DNA from: Synchiropus splendidus
Lineage: Eukaryota; Chordata; Actinopteri; Syngnathiformes; Callionymidae
Direction: 5' to 3'
Length of the DNA stretch: 64,000 nt
NCBI RefSeq assembly: GCF_027744825.2
Contig: NC_071334.1
Location: 32,215,437 to 32,279,436 of the forward strand
Part shown: positions 1 to 11,949 of the stretch, in pieces
Layout of the letters: every line of letters begins with the position of its first letter
How positions within the stretch are numbered: position 1 is the first letter of the stretch
The notes under the pieces: generated by a model
The model's database searches: none
What the model was told of the DNA's origin: nothing
What the model saw: only the letters and a program-made list of their open reading frames with translations
Made by a program: the position numbers and the translations under genes

Positions 1-16
1 GTGTGTGTGTGTGTGT
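1..16. repeat. (GT)8 microsatellite at window edge
   Basis: Eight uninterrupted GT units start the window, so the tract is probably longer to the left. It is a simple repeat with no coding meaning; the short ORF beginning inside it looks accidental. Confidence 0.9.
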
Positions 17-634
17 CAGAGCATCAAGACTTAAGTTACGTAGCAGTGGCAATATGGAAATAACTAGGAAAAGGGGAAAGCATACTTTGAGTTATTTGAA
101 TCAAGAAAAAACTATAAAAACTAACAATAACCCAAAAATTGTGTTCAGAATTTCATACTTTAAAAGTTACCATTTGATAGCCAATGCAATGCAAATCCAA
201 TTAATCCAATGCAATTTAATTTCACAACAAATAAAATAGATATTCCTAAATTCCCATTGTTCTTACAATGATTCACTTTGTTATTGTTAAATTGATTTAA
301 TAGTAAACACAATAGACAGTAGTCTCTACTTGTCCATTTGACTTAATTGTTTTAGGTGTTTCGGTGTTTTAGTTCATATTTTCTTTATTTTATTTTTTGT
401 GTTTAGATTTGCACTTCACATTCATTAATTAATATTATACAAAAGGAATACATTTTTTCACTTAGGTTTATTTTTACAATTCATTCTTTAATTTAATGAC
501 ACAGATTTTTTTCATTTTATTATTATACAGAAGAAATAAAACATATTTTTAATTTTTTTCTGGGTTCATATAACCCCTATTTCTTGAGGATTTTTTTGAA
601 ACTTTCCTGTGAGAGTTGGCAGATGATAAAGTTG

Positions 635-636
<2 letters not shown>

Positions 637-693
<57 letters not shown>
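637..693. repeat. (TA)n microsatellite
   Basis: About 28 uninterrupted TA units lie inside a generally AT-rich intronic stretch. Such tracts are length-variable and prone to assembly error. Confidence 0.97.
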
Positions 694-695
<2 letters not shown>

Positions 696-1019
696 AGCTC
701 TACACCATGTATACAGTATCTGTTTCAACAGTATAATATTATACATCAGATACATATCTGAGAACATGCATCAGGTGTGTATGACAGGAGGATAGATGTT
801 TTGTATTCCAGAGTCAAATACCCCAAAACAATTTGCGGATGCACAAAAGAGAAAGTCAATTGGAGCTAAAGAGAAACTGTTTACTCTTTGGATGCGTGCT
901 GTGGATGTTGGGAAGTTGTGGGTCTCCAGTGTTTACAGGCCGGAAATGTTTGTCCAGGCGAAAGGGAAGGAACTTTGCCGCCTCACGCTTGCAAACACTG
1001 GAAGAGTGTCCCTAACACA

Positions 1020-1020
<1 letters not shown>

Positions 1021-1062
<42 letters not shown>
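1021..1062. repeat. (AC)21 microsatellite
   Basis: Twenty-one AC units. They create artefactual His-Thr or Cys-Val repeats in overlapping ORFs on both strands; these are not genes. Confidence 0.97.
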
Positions 1063-1064
<2 letters not shown>

Positions 1065-1320
1065 CTGAGTAACGCAGGCAGGAATCCTAGGTGGGCCGTC
1101 TGATATTTGGGAAGTAGGAGGGGTGACGCAGGCCACAAACTGATCGTCACTTTCCTCCACTTTGACGGCCAAAACAAACTCTGTCAGATACAAAGTCAAT
1201 ACGCTGACCCCTCTGAACCAGCAGCGCCGTGGCTGATGGGTCAGTCCAGCCTATACCCACAATCTGGGCCTGAACTTGAGCTTCTCAAGCTGACTAACTT
1301 GAGACGCCTCGGCTGACTTC

Positions 1321-1340
1321 ATTATTATTATTATTATTAT
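1321..1340. repeat. (ATT)n short tandem repeat
   Basis: Six and a half ATT units, uninterrupted. Confidence 0.9.
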
Positions 1341-3453
1341 CAAAGATGAGTGTGTTTCTACGCTGAAAACTTGACTACACTCATTTAGCAGTTTAGTTTA
1401 AACGCAAGATTTGAAATAAACCAATTTTCATACATACATACATACGCTACACAGACCCTGTTACAAACTGTTGACAGACTTTGTGATTTTAATAATTTTC
1501 AGTTTAATCCATCACCAAATCAACTAAAGGCATCAAAATTGGTTATTTAAGCGTTACTAAATATGAACATGGGAAAAGTGGCACAATTAGGAATTAAATC
1601 AGGGAATAAGGACTTAAACATAAATTCAAGAGGGAAAAATAAACGAGTATTTTTCATTTCATTTTTTCCCCCCACTCATTTAATCCCATTTTTTCATATT
1701 TAAAAAATGATGTTGGAAAGTTTTCTATCTCTCATTGCACTGCCATTCCATATATATGTATATATATATTTTTAAAGATTTGTTGTAGTTATTCTACAAA
1801 TACAGATGACAGATTACATAAAATGCATAAATTATTCTGTGCAAATATGATCCATTGATTACCGTCAAATGTCATTGCACAAATATTTTTTTTGATTTCA
1901 TACACAAGAAACTAGGTACAAGATATTATCAATACCTTGTATTTAAACAAAAGCTATTTTTCAAATTATTCACCATGGTACAAACATGATATGGTTTATG
2001 AAACAGCATTACACATGATCATTACAGTATGAATAGGATGGTTAGAATGACAATGTGAAAATGGAAGAAAAATACAATGTGGTAGCACAGTAAAAGCTAA
2101 AAACGCAACCCTCGCAACGCAAACGCAAAAAAAAATCCTGGATCTTGACGGTGATCCGCATCACACAAAAAAATAATCCTTTGTGCACAAGTTTCACCCA
2201 AATCTGCTATTTTTGAACATGCACTGACAAACGGATGAACCAGCAGCGTTGAAAACATAACCATGGTAATTATATCACAAGTCAGTATATCCTATAGTTT
2301 TCATTTTTAATAGAATATTGGTGGTATACATTCAAGTCATGTATATTTTGGAAAACAGATGAAGACATGTTATCACATCTAAAGTGTATTAACCTGATGT
2401 GCAGTCTTCACCTGCAGAGTCACATGCAAAAGTTTATTTCAGCTACTTAAAACTTTGCACGTCTCTGCCAAACATTTGGATTGATTCTGAAAAAAAGAGC
2501 TGTCATAAGAATGTTCCATTTCTGACATTTATTTTGGGAAACAGCAGCCAATTTTGTGGCTTCCAAATAAGCATCGCCCCGCTCTGACTGTCCTTCCTCG
2601 TTCCTCCATGATCCGTGCTGACGTCTCCATTTGTGTGTTTTGTGTTGTGTGGGCTCGTAAATTAAGGACAGCGCTGCAGGCGCTGCGCAAGTGTGGGCAT
2701 ATGCACGCGGCTGTTTACCAACACACACACAGATGCGCACCGAAAAACCATTCAAAATATGACAGGAAGATGAGGAGCCAAAAAAAAATGTCAAAAAGAT
2801 ACTCGGTCGTGCAGGTAACTTACGACACCCACCAGAGGAAGTCAATCTTTGATCTGATTATTTTAACAGTCATCTGTGTGATTTCACAACAATAGCGAGG
2901 AGGCAGATCAAACTACTCCACCAAGCTTTTATCCACCAAACAAACATATTCTACTGCTCAATTCTTGTTTGCCTGGTTAAAAAGACAAACACATGGAGGA
3001 TGACTGAGGACAGCCATTTAATTTCCTGCCAACTACACTTTACCTGAGGACTGTGATAAATGATTCAGTCTTCACTAATATTCACATTCTGCGAAATTTC
3101 AAAAGGGGTCACTTTCACCAAGAGGCCACATGTGGCGACCCTTTATGGGTGCAACACAGCATACTGAAAATAGCTAGCCTCTGTAGCTCCTGTAAACAGC
3201 CGACAAACTTTCCACAGTTTGGAACAAAAAAAAGTGGCGTACCACTGATACCAGCAGAAATGGAGAGCAAAACAAGATGACTGTCTTTAAAATCGTGTTA
3301 GCTCAGCTCCACAGCCGGTGGAAGACATGCCAATGCAGACTGCCAGCAAAGAAATTGGTTGTCACAACATGAGACCGTTGTTTGGTGGTTGCACTATGCT
3401 GAAGTTGGAGCAGGACACAAACTAACATGTGGAAGAGCAAGGAGGAAAATAAG

Positions 3454-3460
3454 ACTTACT
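3454..3460 (-). other. 5' splice donor of the RARalpha1 exon
   Basis: Reading the minus strand, the exon ends in GCC A and is followed at 3459-3454 by GTAAGT, the consensus vertebrate donor. The phase (one base of the next codon) fits the RAR A/B exon junction, where that codon is completed to Thr in other RARs. Confidence 0.85.
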
Positions 3461-3613
3461 GGCTGGCGAGGGGGTGCTGTACCCACTGAGGGGCAGTCCT
3501 GGCAGAGCTGGTGGCGACAGGCTTCCCAGCATGTGAGGAAAGAAGTAGGAATAGGTGGGCATTGGGAAGCCGTTTAGATGGGGGCCTGGCATTGGGTTGC
3601 CCTTCCCCGCCAT
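3460..3613 (-). CDS. rara: Retinoic acid receptor alpha, isoform 1 N-terminal (A-domain) coding exon, partial gene
   Basis: This exon encodes the first 51 residues of RARalpha1, a ligand-activated nuclear transcription factor that binds DNA as a heterodimer with RXR. The A domain is the isoform-specific N-terminal part of the AF-1 activation region. The peptide contains HLNGFPMP, then [15 protein letters not shown], and ends [12 protein letters not shown]. Human RARalpha1 has HLNGYPVP, an aromatic-rich FFFPPMLGGLSPP stretch, and SGYSTPSPA at the same places. RARbeta1 and RARgamma1 differ more there. The start ATG at 3613 has a G at +4. It is preceded in frame by a stop at 3637-3635, so it is the first usable start in frame. 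The exon ends GCC A|GTAAGT, a strong phase-1 donor, exactly after TPSPA. That matches the known joining point of alternative A-domain exons to the common B-domain exon. The remaining coding exons are to the left of the window. It cannot be decided here whether this is raraa or rarab. The RARalpha2 exon is not visible. Confidence 0.9.
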
Positions 3614-4043
3614 GATGGATGAGCCCACCTTCAGTCACGAAAAAATTGCTCAGCAGACAAGAGGCGCAACTGTCTTCTTGTTTAATCCCCCATACGCAGC
3701 ACAGCAAAGTAGACTCCACAAAAAAAACAAAAAAAAAACTGCTGGTGTCCGCTGAGTGACTGACCAAGATGTTGGAGATAAACCACCCAGGTGGGTGAAC
3801 TCTCTGCTATTGTGAAAGAGGCCTTATTTGCTGGGGATGTTGTGGAAGTTAAAAAGGAGTGCGGTCATTCCTTATCTTCCAGATGAAGGGGAGAAAAAAC
3901 AACAGGAGGCAAGTCCAGTCAAGACTTTGATAGCTGCCGCACTGATCGGCTGTGTAAGTAGTTGTCGCGCTACTTCCACAAAAGTGCAGATCACATGATG
4001 CCATCAGGCTCTTCTCCTCTCATCATCCTCGCACCGGCAGAGC
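3614..4043 (-). other. rara: Probable 5' untranslated part of the RARalpha1 exon, with uORFs
   Basis: Upstream of the start codon the exon can be followed to a convincing acceptor at 4044: a long C/T tract ending CTCCAG, with the exon beginning GCTCTGCC. This leader of about 430 bases has several upstream ATGs with their own stops: 4026-3991 (11 codons), 4004-3849 (51 codons), 3868-3824 (14 codons) and 3693-3682 (3 codons). A second possible acceptor, TTGTGGAG at about 3714 behind a long T tract, would give a much shorter leader with only the last uORF. Regulatory uORFs are known in the RARbeta2 leader. A role here is inference. The true 5' end needs transcript data. Confidence 0.55.
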
Positions 4044-4074
4044 CTGGAGAGACACAGGGAGAGGATGAGAGAGA
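4044..4074 (-). other. Candidate 3' splice acceptor upstream of the RARalpha1 leader
   Basis: On the minus strand, a pyrimidine-dominated run of nearly 30 bases leads directly to CTCCAG with the cut before GCTCTG. This implies at least one further non-coding exon at higher coordinates, as in mammalian RARA. That exon was not identified. An alternative acceptor exists near 3714. Confidence 0.5.
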
Positions 4075-4139
4075 TCATTTAGTGCTTCACTGACAAGGTA
4101 AAGAGATTGTTTTCCTTTGTACTCGCGGGCCACGGCAAA

Positions 4140-4250
4140 ATACTTCTTTTCTTTTGACGCTAATTAATGCTAATGTCTCGTCTGAAACCCTACAAAAACA
4201 CCCCATCCGCCTTAATTATCTAATGGAGTGTTAAAAGTATGAAGAGAGCG
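4140..4250. promoter_or_regulatory. Candidate regulatory island next to the rara exon
   Basis: Complex, non-repetitive sequence with two TAATTA homeodomain-type cores (4161-4166 and 4213-4218) about 100-170 bases inside the putative intron upstream of the RARalpha1 leader. Conservation was not testable. Confidence 0.15.
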
Positions 4251-4893
4251 GTGGGTGTGTGATGTCTCCTCGCAGCTGTGTGTGTGCGTCCACACACTCA
4301 TTAACTGTGACAGACTACAAATAGTGCAGGAGACAAGCCAATCGCACCAGGAAAAACTTGGCTAATTACAAGAGTTGGGGAAGCCAGAGGTGAGACTTGC
4401 GGTGCCGTGGGATAGTTCCCTCGCAGCGTACATCCAAATTAAATCAACGTAACAACACACACCAGGGAGTGCACTGCGGGACCGACTCGGAACGGCCTGT
4501 CAAACATAAGAACAACGCATTAGTTGCTCTTATGACCCTCATGAGTTGCTGAAAGAGTTCACAAAAACTCTTTTCACGAACGACGTTGCCCAAGAATGTG
4601 GAGCACTCACATGAATCACAGCAACACTTCATGGATGAACTCTGGTAAAATGAGAGGGGTCAACTCAGACATGTTTGCGTGCCTGTTCCCTCATGTTGCG
4701 TGTACATAATGCACGAGGGTATGACAGGTGAGACCGGCAGTGGAAAGACAGTCAAAGAAAAAGGCAGTCCAACTTAAAGCCAGCTACCATGTTGCAACAT
4801 GGGTCATACCACGAGAGAAAGATTTACTGAATGAGGGACAGGAATGTTGCCACTGGAGGCGCCCGTGCAAATAGGACAGATAAACATCCATCA

Positions 4894-4911
4894 ATCTATC
4901 TATCTATCTAT
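4894..4911. repeat. (ATCT)4 short tandem repeat
   Basis: Four and a half ATCT units, with diverged ATCTATCC-type units continuing to about 4940. Confidence 0.85.
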
Positions 4912-5429
4912 GCATCTATCCACACATCTATCTACCTATAGCTATAGCTACACTGTATATATGGATATTTTTAAAACATTCCTTCAACACTAATTCAACG
5001 ATAGAAGGGAATTCACTGAGAGCTGGGATCATGGATGAACTGTATATTAGTGCCCCGGTGAGAAAACCAGAATTAAACAGGAGAAATACTCATCTTGTTT
5101 GACCCACTACTGTGGAAGTGTTCCACATTTTAGCTCCTGCACGATTGAGTTTGACACCTCTGATGTAACAGACATAAAAATAATTGACAGATTTTAGGCC
5201 AATTTCCTGGCCTAGATCTGAAAGTCAGACTCTTGAATGATGAATGACCGCATTTGTTAGTGATGCTTTTTTTCTGCTTCTGAGTTTAATTTGTGAAGAC
5301 AAACATTGAACATGCAGAGTGTTGTTCTTGTTCATTTATGCCACCCAGAATCCCGTTGCCTTCGAAGGGCGACATACAGCATCCCTCGTGTCTCCGTCAA
5401 TTCTTTATGCCTCAGCGTCTCACGAGGAC

Positions 5430-5530
5430 CGTGGACTGTGTGTGGCGTATAGATTAAACACGTCAGATGCAGGGCTTCACAGGATCATTGGACTAATTAC
5501 CGCAGCGGCCCGGCTAATTTTCTGACACAT
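5430..5530. promoter_or_regulatory. Candidate conserved non-coding element
   Basis: A GC-balanced, complex block inside AT-rich surroundings. It contains AGATTAAA, a TAATTA core (5494-5499) and CGGCTAATTT. It has no sign of coding or of repeats. Its texture resembles vertebrate developmental enhancers, but this is a judgement by eye. Confidence 0.2.
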
Positions 5531-7292
5531 GAACGGGAGAATCAAGGAGATGCAGTGACCCAGTTGGAATCATCATATAGAGGCTGATGTATACATGATG
5601 ACATGTCACTTCCTGTTATATGAAATCACTGGATAGACTTCATGTTGCCATTACTTTGAAAATTATTAACTCTGTCTGTGCCGTCCTCACTAACTCTCTG
5701 TGGAGAAATGTGACCATCTCATGTCAGATACGGAGACGCAGGAAGAGCAAAGAGGATGACAGTTGCTGTCAGGATACCTGTCCCAAATGTTCATCATATC
5801 CCTTCTTGGTGTTACAGTTGTCAGACCAGCCACTTCATTTACTTTTCCTCCAACACGTAAATGGTGAAATCACAAAATGAATAAATGTGGAAATGTAAAA
5901 ATACATAGATGAATCGAGAAAATCGTAAATATTATTTAATTTCATTCATTATTATAGAATTTCCTATATATATATATAATTCTAATAATTCTACAAATTA
6001 TTATAGAATAAAGGACACCTAATATAATATAATCAATAGGCAGATATATTAATTTAAAAATTCATGCATAAATGATGACATATGTTAAAATAAATTTAAA
6101 AAATGTAATATAAGAGAATGCTATGTGCAATCATTGATTTTATTGGTTTTATGTCCATATTTATTTATTTTATTAACTAATTTAGTTATTCATTGTCATT
6201 TAGTCATTTTATGTCTTAAAATGATAACAATTATTATATTCATGACATAATAATTATGAATACAATAACAATAATAGTTAGTAGTATATTGACCACCTAG
6301 TTGAACAGAAAAGCTTCCCTTAATGTCTGAGGCCTTCCAGCAGCCATTTTATTTTTATTGATCGTAAGAGCACTCTTGTCACTCCTTCAGCGTGTGTGTG
6401 GTCACAGGTGACGGCTTAAATAGCCCAGCGGCTCTAACAGACTGTAAAGTACCAGTGGGACTTTGATATATATTTATTTGCCTCCTCTCACCTCTGTAAA
6501 TCGCCTCCTGATGAAAGGGAATTCAGATTCAAAGTAACATATAAACAATTGGCTCATGGATATTGCCTGTTGTGGATCAGTAAGTGCTGCTCATATGATA
6601 TAGTGTCTCGACACTCACTACAGCACACACTGATGTGATCATGTAAAATGCATCAGCATTGCTGGAAACACATGCCGCTGTGATATAAAGCTTCATACTT
6701 TTATGTTGCTGCCAGAGGCCACAGACACGAAACTGGCTCTTATACTGTAATAACCACAACTCACAGGGACAAAGTGAAAAAGGAAATTAGGTTTTTAAAA
6801 TGATGAAGTGAATGTAACTAAATAAACAAAATAATCAACAGTTGGAAAATAAATGACACACCAATGAAAAAAGTTCACAGTGGAAAACAAAGTGCTTGAA
6901 ATACATATAGAGGCAAAGCTCAAAGAAAATCCCACTGACAGTTTAGTTCACGTGCCAAACTCAAGTCATGAGATCCAAGTCATTTTAAGTGGTCAGCATG
7001 AGCGTCAAATTCAGGTAGTAGGCTCCAAAGTACATTAAATATTGATAAAGGTCAACAGCAACATTCGCATTGTTTCTAATTTTTATTTAAGTTCTATTCT
7101 TGGTGCAAACAAGATAAAGTCAAGAATCAAGATAACTGATTGTGACTTGGACTTTGTTTGAAAATTTGCGCCATTGTTTGACTGAGTTCGACTCGCCCTG
7201 GCTTGGATTATGATGCGGGAAGATGCGGGAAATGGTGAGCAGTCTGAAAAGGAGAGAGTAGTGAATAGTCGCCTCAGCATCAACTCTATTCC

Positions 7293-7308
7293 ATATATAT
7301 ATATATAT
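7293..7308. repeat. (AT)8 microsatellite
   Basis: Eight AT units. Confidence 0.9.
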
Positions 7309-10300
7309 TACATATTACATTTTTTTTTATTATTATTTCTTCATTCTCAAATAATTTCATGAAATCGTTTTTTAATCTTCACAGTATTGAAAATGGAATT
7401 GACTATGGATTTCTTTCCCGGGTATCTACATTGAGTTGGGAATTGTTATTATTTTATTTGAAAAGTGGTGTCAATGACTTGATGAAGACAAATTAGTTCT
7501 TGTGTGGTTTGTGGTTTTCTATTCAGACACAGTTCACACTGCATTTAATTCAGAGCGAAAACTGTACTTTAAATAACGTGATTATGAAGACTATTTTTTT
7601 TATGAATGGAAACGATCCAGAGCTGATAATAATTTATACTGATGCAGAAGAGCATGGAAACTACACGGGAAGTCGTTGACAGAGATGCAGTCAAACTTGT
7701 CGTACTCTCAATGTCACACCTGCGCAGGGAATACATTCTTGTCAGAGTATTCCCTGAATGTCGCTTGTTTCTCTTCAGACATTGCAGCAGTTTGACCTTC
7801 CGCATGCCGTGCTTCATTTTCCTTTTTGAAAACTCTTTTTTTTTTTTGGTTCCTCACCATTTACAATCAAAAGCTTATTCTGCCAACATTCCTATACATT
7901 TTCAGAGAATCTAAAATTGATTTTGTTTAATATAACGCAGTAAATATTGTATCAATATTTAATTCTGGGCTACATAAAGACATCCTGAACTTATAGAATG
8001 TGGGTGTGAGTGTGTGGGACATTAAATAGTTGGCACTTCAATATAGACTCACAAAACAAAAATATGAGCCAAACTGTGATATATTCAATGCGGAACTGGT
8101 TTTGAGAGTGAGCTGTGAAGCTTTCGACAATGGAAACAAAACAGGCATAAACACACATTCATACAAAAGTATTATCGGGTTGCAGAGCCTGAGACCCATT
8201 TGTGAAAAAAATGTTATTCATTTACCCACAAATGTACTTCCAAGAGCAGAAAAGCATTCTGGAAATGTGGTTTTGGTGCATAAACCTTGTCTGAGTGTTA
8301 CAGCCGAAGCGTTGCAGAAACATAGTGCAATCACAAGCCCTTTTCTGCAGCCAGCCATCCATTTCATCTGGAAGCAGATCAAGCGACTATATAATCCAAG
8401 TAAACATCGTTCAAGCACACAACGGGCTGTGAGATATAATCTGCCGTGAAATTGTCCCACGCTACAACAACAAGGCTTAAATGTACTGTAGTTATACAGT
8501 TCTTTATTTACTGAAATGACTGCGCTGATCTGATGGTGATCGTAAAGTAAATTCACTGCTTTACTCCCCTGCTATAATTTTCCATTCTCAAAGCTTTACT
8601 GCTACACAATGTTGAAAGAGGTGTTGAGAAAAACACACACAAAATGGTGAAATAACTCTCATAAATTCTTTTCAAAGTACCCATAAAATGGTAGTTGACG
8701 ATAGATAAACCCCAAAAATTCTGGACTGTTTGACGCCACAAAAATAAACGTACATTCACAAATTAATTTACATAATTACAATATCAAAACAGTTGAATCC
8801 CGGTTTAGTCTCCTGTTTGAAGATGGAGGTGTTGGTACACTTCTTTTTAAGGGCCCATGTATGCTCAAGGTTAGGTATGGATCCAGATCTGTACGGAGCT
8901 TTCTGTCAGTGCTCTGCCTTCATTTCACCCGTATTTTTGCACGTCCCTACAAAGCTTACAGATACGGACCAAACGGAGCCGCTAAAATGTCACGCCATTC
9001 AAAAATCATTTACACAAAAGGCATTTGTATCACATTCAAATTCAAAATTAAGTCAAAAACAAAAGGTGAAATGGAGTGTGGGTCTTAAATATCCTGGACC
9101 AGCACATCACTTACGCGTATCTAGAGTAAAGAAAAAAAAATCTTCAACATCTTATGAAGCCCCGATGTGGAGCACCCTTCTCTAATAACACCATCTCTCT
9201 TCATCCAATTCAAGGGGGACCCACTTTTCCTGTGATGTATGTGTTCTATATGCTCGCAGGGAAACACAAGGACAGTGAAATGGAGAAGAACAAAAGAGAG
9301 CGTGCATAATGGCAGTTGCTCTTCATCGCTGTCTAGATGAGCCCCAGGGATGTCAAGGCTAACAATGCCGCCAGAGTCAAGGTGTGCCTCACATAAAACA
9401 CCAGACGCTGATACACACAAAATTAAAACAAGCCTGACACGGAGGGTGACCGTTCTGCATGCTGGTGTAAAATATCCACATTAAATATTTAGTCACACAC
9501 TAAAACATGGACACTAAGGGTAGGATCTCGTCTAGATGGCGAGAAGTATTGAGAGTGTATCAGATGAAAGTGAACAGGGACCCTCAGGGTTGGAATCAAG
9601 CCATTACTGCTGCTCTTTTTAAAGACTTTGGAACAAGTTTCTATTTCTATAGCTTCTTCTGTTGCTTTTAAAGTTCTATAGTGGGCCTATATCAGCCGAG
9701 CACATGTAAACATGCACAATATAAAGTGCACAGAAGAGATGGTGAATAAAGAGGAGCTCCTGAGGGGAGTGATGTGATCCATTACAGAGGGGGGAAAAAT
9801 AAGACCAAGTGACCCAGATTGTTTGTTTAACTCTGGGTTTGCCATCTAACAGGCACAAAGAATGAAGAGTCAGAGGTCATGGGGACATGAGAGAGCGTAA
9901 TGGGTTGTGACAGCGAATGTTGAATTAATAATTGGAAAAATCAGAAAATGCCAGCACGGGGTCGAGGTGGATGGCAAGGCAACGGCAAACAGAGCCACAG
10001 GGGACGGCAAGTGCAACGCATGACAAACCTCAGGCGTGTGCGTGTTCGAGGAACGTGCAGCGCAACAGGGTTCACTGCCACACAAGTGCACCGGTGACTA
10101 CGCGCAGATGTATTTTCAAAGGTCGCCAAACAAAATAAAAGCAGACAACATCTGCTAATTACTGAAGAGGCAGCGATAATGATGATACGCTCGCAATCGC
10201 AACAATCCTGACAGTCATTCATGCAGGAATTATGCACTACAGCTACACACAACTGCACACGACCGATCTCAACATACCCCCCACGTTATCAAACGCCAAC

Positions 10301-10402
10301 CCCCCCCAGAGGAGACACCAGCCTAAGATGAAGAAAGAATCCTGGGGAGAACCCTGATGCAAAAACTGGCGTTCTAAAGTAGCAGACGTTCACACATCTG
10401 CA

Positions 10403-10450
10403 CCACACAGTCATCCCTTCACACAACCACACAGTCATCCCTTCACACAA
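10403..10450. repeat. Perfect 24-bp tandem duplication
   Basis: Two identical adjacent copies of a 24-base unit (beginning CCACACAGTC and ending TTCACACAA). Identical copies suggest a recent local duplication. No function is apparent. Confidence 0.95.
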
Positions 10451-11949
10451 GTAAGGACATTACAAACAGCAAATGGAAGAGATGTTTAGGCCACGCCAAG
10501 GCACCCGGCAAAGAAAAAAAAAACAAAACAAAACAATGTGACACGTTCCAAGCGTCTTGTTTTGGCTTCACTACAGGTCCAAAGACTGTTTCAACTTTCT
10601 CAGCCTTCAAGCCACTTCACACCTCTGCACTCGCCAAAAACCACACTGTGTGTCTAATGAAGTGGTTTTTGTATTACAAATACCAAATGGACAATGAATG
10701 TCTTCGCCACTCTAGAAATGTCCTTTGGTCACAGATTGTTTTGCAATCTCATTGGATATGTCACGGGTCACGTTTCCTGCATCTAGAGCAGAGTTGCTTC
10801 GGACAAAATATCCCACGCACCTGCTGCACATCTGACATCTGTTGCTACACTCGGCGACCAAATCCAGAGGTTCAGAACTGAAGTCAGTTGGTTCACACTG
10901 TGGACTTTTTGAGCCGTTTGCTTACATTAGAAATGTATGAACAGAAGTCAAACGAGGGGTAAACAAGGACAAGTTAGGTCTCACTGGGGACATCTTGAAA
11001 GTATTATTGTAAGGTGCTGTAGAACATTTATAAACATTGCCTACTGAAGTGTCACCGCAATAGAAATGGAGAGAAAACATTATAAATGATACAATTGGCA
11101 AGAAGATTCATTAAATTTGTATTTCCTAATTTTTAACTAACTACAGAGACTAGATGAATTAGAACAGGAGCGTCTCCCTGGGCCGCCTGTTCTCTTTCAG
11201 TACAGAGTGTTCTGTGGAGCCAGCCAACATTTCATTGCAGTGCTGCCCATAATGGAAGCCGCCAGAGCATGATGCCTTGAAAATTTCATGAGGACAGCGG
11301 CGTGGGTGGATACATATATATGTGTGTCAGAAGTGAAACGTGACAATGCAGCAAGGAATGCACACACTCAAGTGTCCACATGTAGCTGGATGCACCGTGA
11401 TGACAATGGATCTGATAAGCACATCAACAAGTGTCTGCAATGGAGTGCAGTCATGTGTGTCGATGCGGGTTTTGGAGATGAGCACACCTCAAATCATAAA
11501 ATTCCATTTGCATGTCAAGTCAGTGCCTCCAGGGGGATTTACACTGCACTAGATTACTGAATTAACTGTGAATTTCAACCCTGATTTTCATAGAAACTAG
11601 ACCATGTTGGTGTCTATGAGCTTGCGACTGTGGGGGGAGGAAGAGTCCCTCTGCAGCTCAGTAACACAGTGAATATGTGAGAATTATTTTGGGGATTGAG
11701 AAACGCAAGGAGAATGTTTATGAAAAATGGCTTCCAAGGAAAAAACGAAAAGGGTGGACATGAGCAGTAATTTATAAATGTCAGAATAATCACATAAAAA
11801 CAGAGCTCATGTCCATCACTTTTAATAATTAGTAAACTTGAAAATCGTCGCATTAAAATTAGATCGCGTCTTCCGAGAACTCCTCCTGACACACCAACAC
11901 ACAGCAAATATTTTGGTGGCAAGAGAGGAAGTGGGGTCAATGATATAAC

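Larger units (their letters stand above)
17..3459 (-). other. Intron of rara, downstream of the alpha1 exon (no exon seen)
   Basis: This stretch lies 3' of the RARalpha1 exon in the direction of transcription. It starts with the GT of the donor at 3459-3458 and should run towards the exon encoding the start of the B domain and the DNA-binding domain. No open frame here resembles the conserved EIVPSPPSPP or zinc-finger sequence of RARs, so the next exon lies outside the window. The region is AT-rich, especially 240-760 and 1620-2060, and holds three microsatellites. The many short ORFs here lack any protein-like pattern. The intron assignment is inference from the exon orientation. Confidence 0.7.
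4045..11949. other. Upstream intron or 5' flank of rara, no coding exon seen
   Basis: Non-coding stretch with no protein-like open frame on either strand. It includes a short (ATCT) repeat at 4894-4911, very AT-rich sequence at 5880-6290, an (AT)n tract at 7293-7308, a tandem duplication at 10403-10450 and two TAATTA-containing complex islands (4140-4250, 5430-5530). A stretch at about 6950-7220 has recurring CAAGTCA-type words like those at 35821 and 37020 and may be repeat-derived. The assignment to rara rests only on its position upstream of the exon. Confidence 0.5.

Noticed and set aside
7011..7030. let-7-like word AGGTAGTAGGCT
   Set aside because: The seed is not preceded by the needed TG and is followed by CCAAAG instead of TGTATAG. 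No hairpin partner arm was found.
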